Source: Clostridia bacterium (GTDB lineage Bacteria > Bacillota > Clostridia > UBA1381). From it: a DNA stretch of 32,389 nucleotides. Made by a program: the position numbers and the translations under genes. Shown one piece after another: positions 27,615 through 32,389 of this stretch (its first letter is position 1; every line of letters begins with the position of its first letter). Where the stretch lies: positions 1 through 32,389 of the forward strand of contig JAFSXU010000005.1 in the NCBI GenBank assembly GCA_017443895.1. Reading direction: 5' to 3'. The notes beneath the pieces are model-generated. The model searched no databases, had not been told where the DNA came from, and was given only the letters and a program-made list of their open reading frames with translations.

Positions 27615-27890
27615 TTAATACTCCTCTTGCAATAACATTTCAACCATAAACCTACCGCCGAGCCGAAAGGCATATATGAACAAATCCCGCTCTATTATAC
27701 TATTCAGCTCCCCGATGCTTTCATCGTATTTTTTTAATAGTTCTTTCTGCTCTTCTGTTAGCGTATCAGAAAGCTTTGTTAGATTTTTGTCGGCAAGCCG
27801 TAATAGCTCATCAACCTCTGGGTGATGGTTGGTATATTGCTCCTGTGGCGTAACATTGCCGTACCAAAGCTCATCAAGCAATTCTCTCAT
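27615..27890 (-). CDS. DUF6809-like small protein of mobile elements (91 aa)
   Basis: The ATG at 27890 is preceded by GGGAGGG at about 9 bases. The protein is soluble, acidic and mostly helical. It starts MRELLDELWYGNV, has 'LTEEQKELLKKYDESIGEL' in the middle and ends 'FRLGGRFMVEMLLQE'. This layout matches a family I know as DUF6809, frequently found in integrative elements and prophages of gut Firmicutes, with no established function. It has its own terminator, a candidate promoter about 130 bases upstream, and an overlapping leader ORF with a hairpin. Expression is probably controlled in the leader. Family assignment comes from recall of sequence pattern, not from a search. Confidence 0.75.
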   Translation of the reverse strand: MRELLDELWYGNVTPQEQYTNHHPEVDELLRLADKNLTKLSDTLTEEQKELLKKYDESIGELNSIIERDLFIYAFRLGGRFMVEMLLQEEY

Positions 27891-27993
27891 TTCGCATCCC
27901 TCCCATATAACAAAACGACCGCAACACCGAGAATATCATCGGTAGTACGGTCGTCTTCGTATGATTATTAAAATTTCGCCTTATTCGTTGCAT
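27874..27993 (-). CDS. Possible 39-aa leader peptide upstream of the DUF6809-like gene
   Basis: AGGAGGT (28002-28008) stands 8 bases before an ATG at 27993, a better ribosome site than that of the main gene. The frame encodes MQRIRRNFNNHTKTTVLPM and about 20 further residues, basic at the start, and ends in TGA at 27874, 17 bases inside the DUF6809-like gene. The mRNA hairpin 27915-27954 lies within it. The layout of strong ribosome site, short ORF, hairpin and overlap with the next start is typical of translational attenuation or coupling. I recognise no homologue, so it may also be translated only to control its neighbour. Confidence 0.45.
   Translation of the reverse strand: MQRIRRNFNNHTKTTVLPMIFSVLRSFCYMGGMRNERIA
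27915..27954 (-). promoter_or_regulatory. Hairpin in the leader of the DUF6809-like gene
   Basis: An outer 7-bp stem ACGACCG/CGGTCGT (27948-27954 with 27915-27921) encloses an inner 5-bp stem ACCGA/TCGGT with an 8-base loop. Four U follow. It could be a weak terminator or an attenuator, being placed between the leader start and the ribosome site of the main gene. Confidence 0.55.
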
Positions 27994-28019
27994 AGTGTTG
28001 TACCTCCTCGCAGCATGAC

Positions 28020-28048
28020 ACTATACCATACAATTTCAGAGATAGCAA
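28020..28048 (-). promoter_or_regulatory. Candidate sigma-A promoter of the leader/DUF6809-like unit
   Basis: TTGCTA (28043-28048) and TATAGT (28020-28025) are 17 bases apart on the minus strand. The expected start of transcription, near 28013, is about 20 bases before the leader ORF and just upstream of its ribosome site. Confidence 0.5.
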
Positions 28049-28160
28049 GCTAATTATTCTCGCCGGTCTGCCCATTTTCATCACCCTGAATATATGAAAA
28101 ATTTTTTTCAATGTGTCAATAGCAAATGTGACAAAAATGGCATGTCCCCACGTCACTCGT

Positions 28161-28397
28161 TTATTGTCCTTTTATAACGCTATCTATAAATTTTACTACA
28201 TTTTCTACATTCTAATCACGTGTTTCTCTCTGAAAGTCTGGTTTTCTGATTACACTCGTCAAAAAACCACCTTGTAAATCATTGATGCTAATCGCTGCTT
28301 GTATATTTGCCATAACGCCGACATCCTCTGCAGCAAAATCTTCTCTAGTAATCATAGCATCCAAATTATCTGTTTTTGCCATTTTATAATTCCCCAT
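28161..28397 (-). pseudogene. Truncated DUF262 (GmrSD/ParB-like) gene with an amber codon
   Basis: From an ATG at 28397 (or 28382) the frame reads 'INDLQGGFLTSVIRKPDFQR' and ETRD, then TAG at 28212-28214. This is the N terminus of DUF262 proteins, in which the motif continues D-W-x-P/V-E. The TAG differs by one base from the expected TGG. After it the same frame continues NVENVVKFIDSVIKGQ, as in the family, and ends at TAA (28161). Full-length members are several hundred residues, so the gene is both interrupted and cut short. DUF262 nuclease-like proteins are common in defence islands, which agrees with its place 42 bases behind the restriction genes. A 61-aa product could still be made. Confidence 0.7.
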
Positions 28398-28439
28398 TTC
28401 TTGACATGCTTTATAAATTATTTATTTATACCATACTTC

Positions 28440-29468
28440 TTAGCAAAATGGCAACAAATTACGTAATCTATTTTCGTTATAGTTTCCTTTTGAATCAAAC
28501 ACACTCAAATGCAAATTCCTATTAATCTTTCTATTTTGTTGCGCTTCAAGGCTATTTATAGAATTTGCTATAGACACTTCATCAAACAATCCCCATCGAG
28601 ATGCTATTTCTATGTATTTGTTCGTGTCGCTATACAAATGACTCGGCGTATTTATAAACACATACTTTTCCATAAAATCCGCGGTTGCTATACTGCGTAT
28701 CAAATCGAGTAGTTCTTGCATCGTTCCTTCTTCTCCAGATAAATACGACCATAGTTCTTCCGCAACAAGAATTTCGTTTTCATCGCAAAATTTCGGAAAC
28801 TCTATCATATTATTCATAAACCGTTCTTTGTCGTATCCTGTGTCAGTATCGGATGTAGGGTCAAATGGGAATCCAAAATAATATTTAACATCCTTAGTTG
28901 GATACATAATTCTCAATGCAGCTTTTGCCTTGAGAATTTTCTGTTTTTCACCACGTGTCTCACCTGAATTTGGACGAACAGATTTGAGTTCAATTGCAAC
29001 GATAGAACTTTCATCTTCAAAATAGCAATCTGCAGTAAAATTTGTACCTGTAACAAGTTCTCCTGTGGCTGCTTCTGCGATTTTGCAATCTTCCTGTGTA
29101 ATATTGGGAACACTATCCCCGTTTTTTAAATTCGTCATAATTTCTGCGATAGTGCGTTCTTGCTCAGAATAGATTTTATACTTACTTCCATTAAATCCAC
29201 GCTTATCGCCATCGCACAAAATATGTGCAACTCCTTCGAAAAATGTCTGTCCCAAAGTAGTATTTAATCCATGCATCCAAGAGCTCATGCTAATCACTGC
29301 ATCTATATTTGTTCCTGCTGCATCTATTTTTTCTGAAAAAGCCTGTAAAAAAGCCTTATGAAACGGAGCATTTCTTGGTTGGTTGTAATCCTCTGGAAAA
29401 GAATCAAAACGCGATTTTAAGACTTTTATTATAATTTTTGCAATTTCCTGTTTGGTTATGTGATTCAT
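28440..29468 (-). CDS. TdeIII-like type II restriction endonuclease, long homologue (342 aa)
   Basis: The ATG at 29468 is preceded by GGGGG at 7 bases. The protein has a PD-(D/E)xK-type active site: D147 in FTADCYF, then E160 and K162 in IVAIELKSV. Its N-terminal pattern (PFHKAFLQAF ... SMSSWMHGLNTTLGQTFFEG) and C-terminal pattern (VAEELWSYLSGEEG) are shared with the adjacent 264-aa protein and with TdeIII-family enzymes, whose founder cuts GGNCC. It has about 80 extra residues, largely at the C terminus. It is the fourth gene of the operon, 23 bases after its homologue. The nuclease fold and family are fairly clear. The recognition site, and whether it acts alone or as partner of the shorter protein, are unknown. 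Confidence 0.75.
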   Translation of the reverse strand: MNHITKQEIAKIIIKVLKSRFDSFPEDYNQPRNAPFHKAFLQAFSEKIDAAGTNIDAVISMSSWMHGLNTTLGQTFFEGVAHILCDGDKRGFNGSKYKIYSEQERTIAEIMTNLKNGDSVPNITQEDCKIAEAATGELVTGTNFTADCYFEDESSIVAIELKSVRPNSGETRGEKQKILKAKAALRIMYPTKDVKYYFGFPFDPTSDTDTGYDKERFMNNMIEFPKFCDENEILVAEELWSYLSGEEGTMQELLDLIRSIATADFMEKYVFINTPSHLYSDTNKYIEIASRWGLFDEVSIANSINSLEAQQNRKINRNLHLSVFDSKGNYNENRLRNLLPFC

Positions 29469-29491
29469 TGGTCATCCCCCTTTGTTACAAA

Positions 29492-30286
29492 CTATTTTGT
29501 ACATTTAAATTTTGAAAAATAATCATCTATTTCTTGCCTCATATTTACCCCTACATTTTCAAAGCAATCTAATATATCGGCATAGGCTCCTTCTCCACCA
29601 AGAAAATCCCAAAACTCTTCCGCCACATACAATTCTTTTTTCAAATCAAGCATTCCAGCCATTGTCCATCTCGAATAAGGGCGAGGTTCATATGGATTAT
29701 ACGGGATTGCGATTGCTGTTATAATTTTCTGCTCCGGATTTTCATATAACGCAGCCGCAACCCATTCAAGTAAAGTTCTTTTAAACTCCTGAAACCCACC
29801 TTTATTAGGTTTTGCAGTTTTTATGTCATAGTAAAATAATTCACCGCTATGACTTTCTAATTTCAAGTCGATTTTAGTCAATTTGACATTCTGTGGAATT
29901 CCGCTGCGACAAACTTTTCTGATTCTTTCTATTTCAGATTCTTTATCCGGGGAGGATGTTGCTGCTCGCAAATCATCAACGATACTTTGTATTTCTATCA
30001 AAGCATCCAAACTGATAATTTTCTCAGGCGTCGCCTGATTTTCTGCTGATTTAAATTTATTTAATGCCAGTGCTTTTGCAACCGGTTCGAAGATTGTCGT
30101 TCCAAAATTCGTGTTCATTGAATGTATAAACGAAAACAGCGCCATACGATCTTTTCCAAGTAATCTTGTGTGAAACGGCATTGCGCTTGTTTCGGGCTCA
30201 TAATTTTGAAATTTGTTGCGTAACACATCGGTTAACAACCTTTCTATTGCGTCGCTTTGAGTTTTCGACAAGCATATATTTGACAT
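29492..30286 (-). CDS. TdeIII-family type II restriction endonuclease, short homologue (264 aa)
   Basis: The ATG at 30286 follows the methyltransferase TAA with one base between, and AAGGAG is 10 bases upstream. The N-terminal pattern MPFHTRLLGKDRMALFSFIH followed by SMNTNFGTTIFEPVA is the family signature. The active site is D140 in KIDLKLE and D154-I-K156 in YYDIKTAKPN, the D..(D/E)xK triad. It should cleave double-stranded DNA at the sequence protected by the methyltransferase next to it. The length is normal for the family and the gene looks intact. It shares layout with the 342-aa protein but is clearly diverged, so the pair is not a recent duplication. Target by analogy with TdeIII could be GGNCC-like, which is not shown here. 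Confidence 0.85.
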   Translation of the reverse strand: MSNICLSKTQSDAIERLLTDVLRNKFQNYEPETSAMPFHTRLLGKDRMALFSFIHSMNTNFGTTIFEPVAKALALNKFKSAENQATPEKIISLDALIEIQSIVDDLRAATSSPDKESEIERIRKVCRSGIPQNVKLTKIDLKLESHSGELFYYDIKTAKPNKGGFQEFKRTLLEWVAAALYENPEQKIITAIAIPYNPYEPRPYSRWTMAGMLDLKKELYVAEEFWDFLGGEGAYADILDCFENVGVNMRQEIDDYFSKFKCTK

Positions 30287-30287
30287 T

Positions 30288-31865
30288 TTATTTTTTCTCC
30301 TTCATTCTAAAAATTGTTTCCGAATATGCGTTTTTATCTTTCTCTGTTCTGTTAAGGACAGGACGCTTAAATTGTTCTACAACTGTCATGCCAGCTTTTT
30401 CAGCAATTTCTTGATACAGTCCAAACTTATCATTAGCCACAATAAACACCTCATAGTCTTCTGTTAAATACTTTTTGCAGTTCAGCAATACGGATGATAC
30501 GCCTTCAACATATGCCTGCTGTGCTAATTTTGTACTGCCTTTTTGCATAGAACCAATTTCTAAATCATCACGCCTATCAAGACCGTACAATTCATATGCA
30601 TATGCATGCTGCTCATGGTAATCAATTAACCCTACATATGGAGGACTACAGAAAATTCCTTTAATCTTTTTTTCTCTATACGTGCTCGCTATAACTCCTC
30701 CCATGCCTAATATGCATCGTTCAATATCAACGGTGGCTGAATTTTCAGCAAAACATTTTTGCATAGTATTGGTATTTATTTTCGCAAATTGCTCAATTCT
30801 CTTAACTGTATCTTTTGAATAAGTCTTCCACCATTTCAAGATGCTGAATAATGGTTTGCAAATTTTCTTATGCTTTGTACAATAATAGGTGGTGTAAACT
30901 GGTTCGATAAGAGTAGCTAAATCGGAATGAGTGGTAGCCCTACAAGAACGCATTGTTCTTGATAATATAACCTGGAGCAATTCTTTCAACTCACTATTTT
31001 CAACTTTCTCTATAAGAGAATTTACATAGTATATTTCTTTACGTGCTGTTTCAAAATACCATCTTTCTAAAAAAGACTCACTTGTAACATCCAGCGATAT
31101 CTGATGTTTTTTTGCTAATCTTATAAAGTTCGGAAGAAACTCCTTTTCCTTTTCTCTTCCATACTCTTTCTCGATAATTTGTTTTGTGTATACTTTCTTC
31201 TTAAAATCTGGTGATGGAAAATACTTTGTATTAAACTTATACAATTCAGCAAGAAGCTCCTGCTCAAATGCGGAAACATTAAGCTCAGCTTCGAATTTCT
31301 GGAGTCTTATCGTAATCCCATCAACATATTTTTTCAGCATTGCAATATCGTATCTACGAATTTTTGCATTAGAAATTTGTGCATTATATGCAGAAATTTC
31401 AAATCCGACCGCATGCATCCCCAACTCATTAGCCTGCACTAATGTTGTTCCGCTTCCACAAAAAGGGTCTATTACTATATCCCCCGGATGAAAATAAATT
31501 TCTTTCTTAAATGAATCCGTATGCTCATCTAAAAAATATTCTACAAGTTGAGGGATGTATTTTCCCTTATAAGGATGCAATCTATGAACATGTTTGGTTG
31601 TTTCAGATTCCTTGTATCCATCAAATGAAAGCTCCCAATTTATGTCATTGCCAAGTTTATTTTTCCATTCAATTTCTTTTTTTCCTCTAAAAGATTCATA
31701 ATAAGAAACCAGCTGTCCTTGCTGAACACATATGACACCATCATTTACAAATTTATCTATTCTACCATACTGAATCAAATATGAAATATTTGATTCAGTT
31801 ACTAATTTACCTATAAGCTGAGATGCAAAAGCACTGGCCTCTGCTATGGTTAAAAGATTATTCAT
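30288..31865 (-). CDS. Type II DNA amino-methyltransferase (N4-cytosine or N6-adenine, 525 aa)
   Basis: The ATG at 31865 has AAGGAG at 9 bases. The open frame reaches back to 32036, but that part overlaps the HTH gene and has no ribosome site. Residues ~1-40 look like a helix-turn-helix or target-binding segment. Motif I, the AdoMet site, is DPFCGSGTT at 133-141 (preceded by HPYKGKYIPQL), and the catalytic motif IV is SPPY at 407-410. The ~265 residues between them probably include the target-recognition region. The enzyme protects host DNA from the two nucleases encoded immediately downstream. Motif IV of the SPPY type fits N4-cytosine as well as N6-adenine modification; I favour neither. 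A perfect inverted repeat lies in codons 22-32. Confidence 0.88.
   Translation of the reverse strand: MNNLLTIAEASAFASQLIGKLVTESNISYLIQYGRIDKFVNDGVICVQQGQLVSYYESFRGKKEIEWKNKLGNDINWELSFDGYKESETTKHVHRLHPYKGKYIPQLVEYFLDEHTDSFKKEIYFHPGDIVIDPFCGSGTTLVQANELGMHAVGFEISAYNAQISNAKIRRYDIAMLKKYVDGITIRLQKFEAELNVSAFEQELLAELYKFNTKYFPSPDFKKKVYTKQIIEKEYGREKEKEFLPNFIRLAKKHQISLDVTSESFLERWYFETARKEIYYVNSLIEKVENSELKELLQVILSRTMRSCRATTHSDLATLIEPVYTTYYCTKHKKICKPLFSILKWWKTYSKDTVKRIEQFAKINTNTMQKCFAENSATVDIERCILGMGGVIASTYREKKIKGIFCSPPYVGLIDYHEQHAYAYELYGLDRRDDLEIGSMQKGSTKLAQQAYVEGVSSVLLNCKKYLTEDYEVFIVANDKFGLYQEIAEKAGMTVVEQFKRPVLNRTEKDKNAYSETIFRMKEKK
31769..31799. repeat. Perfect 14-bp inverted repeat inside the methyltransferase gene
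   Basis: ACTGAATCAAATAT and ATATTTGATTCAGT flank the 3-base centre GAA. It falls in codons ~22-32 of the methyltransferase, roughly 70 bases after its start. It could be an operator, an mRNA hairpin that limits translation or transcription, or a chance product of coding. Confidence 0.9.
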
Positions 31866-31938
31866 TTTTATGACTCCTTTGACAATTTCCCAATATAATT
31901 CCATCACATAGCACTGTCCGTTTTTCAGGACACACATA

Positions 31939-32136
31939 TTACTCAGAAGCCTTACCACTTCTAACCCATTCGTCAACTTCACTAACTTTAAATTTCCAGT
32001 TGCGGCCAACCTTGTGCGCAGGCAGTTCTTTTTCATTTATCCATGAAAGCAAAGAATCGCGGCCAACGCCAAGATGCTCGCAAATCTCCTTTGTAGATAA
32101 CCAGCGTTCTGCTTCGCTTTTTACAATATCATTCAT
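31939..32136 (-). CDS. Excisionase-type helix-turn-helix DNA-binding protein (65 aa)
   Basis: The ATG at 32136 has GAGGAG about 9 bases upstream; a longer in-frame start at 32175 has no such site and lies at the predicted transcription start. The protein is a single winged helix-turn-helix of the excisionase/MerR-like type: WLSTKEICEHLGVGRDSLLS, then WINEKELPAHKVGRNWKFK and VDEWVRSG. It is the first gene of the restriction-modification operon, 73 bases before the methyltransferase. In this position it may act as the controller that delays nuclease expression, or it may be an accessory DNA-binding subunit. Excision of a mobile element is the other known role of the fold. Its likely operator is the dyad over the -35 region. 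Confidence 0.85.
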   Translation of the reverse strand: MNDIVKSEAERWLSTKEICEHLGVGRDSLLSWINEKELPAHKVGRNWKFKVSEVDEWVRSGKASE

Positions 32137-32181
32137 TTCAACTTCTCCTCTTTCTAAAGAAAATTGCAATAACACATTATA

Positions 32182-32210
32182 ATTATAACATATATATTTG
32201 AATATTTCAA
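32182..32210 (-). promoter_or_regulatory. Sigma-A promoter of the restriction-modification operon with overlapping dyad
   Basis: TTGAAA (32205-32210) and TATAAT (32182-32187) are 17 bases apart, and TG one base before the -10 makes it an extended -10. The -35 lies within the dyad TTGAATATTTCAA (32198-32210; 5-bp arms, 3-base centre), a possible operator. Confidence 0.7.
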
Positions 32211-32325
32211 GGTTTTACAACGATTTTTATATTTTATTGCCGATTTATGCCGATTTAAATTTGTAGCTCATCGGTCATTTCAACCATAATTATGATATAA
32301 AAAATATTGAAATTCGTTTAGGAGA

Positions 32326-32371
32326 GGACTCGAACCTTTAACAGTATTTATTCAGGTAAAGGGTCGAGTCC
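32326..32371. repeat. Imperfect 14-bp inverted repeat near the right edge
   Basis: GGACTCGAACCTTT (32326-32339) is the reverse complement of AAAGGGTCGAGTCC (32358-32371) except for one base, with an 18-base spacer. No gene is seen in the 32211-32389 stretch. Confidence 0.8.
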
Positions 32372-32389
32372 CCGAGGGCGAGCTGTCAA

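Noticed and set aside
27968-28156. 62-codon minus-strand ORF upstream of the DUF6809-like gene
   Set aside because: It overlaps the predicted promoter and leader, has no good ribosome site and no recognisable family pattern.
31866-32036. N-terminal extension of the methyltransferase frame
   Set aside because: It overlaps the HTH gene, has no ribosome site, and a strong AAGGAG marks the ATG at 31865.
32318-32389. Possible tRNA gene at the right edge (GGTTCGAGTCC string on the minus strand)
   Set aside because: I could not find a matching acceptor stem, D-arm or anticodon arm at proper distance; only a T-arm-like string and its inverted partner are visible.

Overview
The window looks like a Clostridia-type Firmicutes chromosome, probably a gut anaerobe. 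The evidence is the AGGAGG-type ribosome sites, S-layer homology (SLH) domain surface proteins, a lipobox solute-binding protein, an AraC regulator anchored in the membrane, and serine-recombinase and DUF6809 mobile-element debris. All intact genes lie on the minus strand, so transcription runs from high to low coordinates.

Region A (about 25.4 kb down to position 1) is a long, tightly spaced gene train. In order of transcription it encodes: a solute-binding lipoprotein (23728-25296); a two-TM AraC-family regulator (21487-23691); a GH105-like unsaturated glucuronyl/rhamnogalacturonyl hydrolase (20376-21485); a secreted 1114-aa protein with a probable alpha/alpha-toroid catalytic core (17017-20361); an 895-aa protein with N-terminal SLH domains; a 1681-aa protein with Ig-like repeats, a GLUG region and SLH domains; a ~1398-aa protein with GLUG modules, B-repeats and SLH domains; a secreted alkaline phosphatase with a CBM9-like tail; a 506-aa GLUG-SLH protein; and a further GLUG protein cut by the window edge. 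I read this as a Gram-positive polysaccharide-utilisation locus, most likely for pectin or rhamnogalacturonan. Large proteins would be displayed on the cell wall through SLH domains, a transmembrane sensor-regulator would control expression, and uptake would be followed by hydrolysis of unsaturated oligomers in the cell. Permease genes are not in the window.

Region B (about 25.6-28.4 kb) is mobile-element wreckage and small genes. It holds the 3' end of an NlpC/P60-type hydrolase, a serine recombinase that lacks its catalytic N terminus and carries a frameshift, the 3' tail of a second recombinase on the opposite strand with its terminator, a 21-bp tandem repeat, and a DUF6809-like gene. The DUF6809-like gene is preceded by a possible leader ORF with a hairpin. 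Next comes a broken DUF262 gene.

Region C (28.4-32.4 kb) is visibly more A+T-rich. It is a compact restriction-modification operon: an excisionase-type HTH protein, a DNA amino-methyltransferase, and two different but homologous TdeIII-like PD-(D/E)xK endonucleases. A good sigma-A promoter with an overlapping dyad precedes it, and a perfect 14-bp inverted repeat lies inside the methyltransferase coding sequence. The right edge carries a further imperfect inverted repeat. No rRNA, convincing tRNA or CRISPR array was seen.
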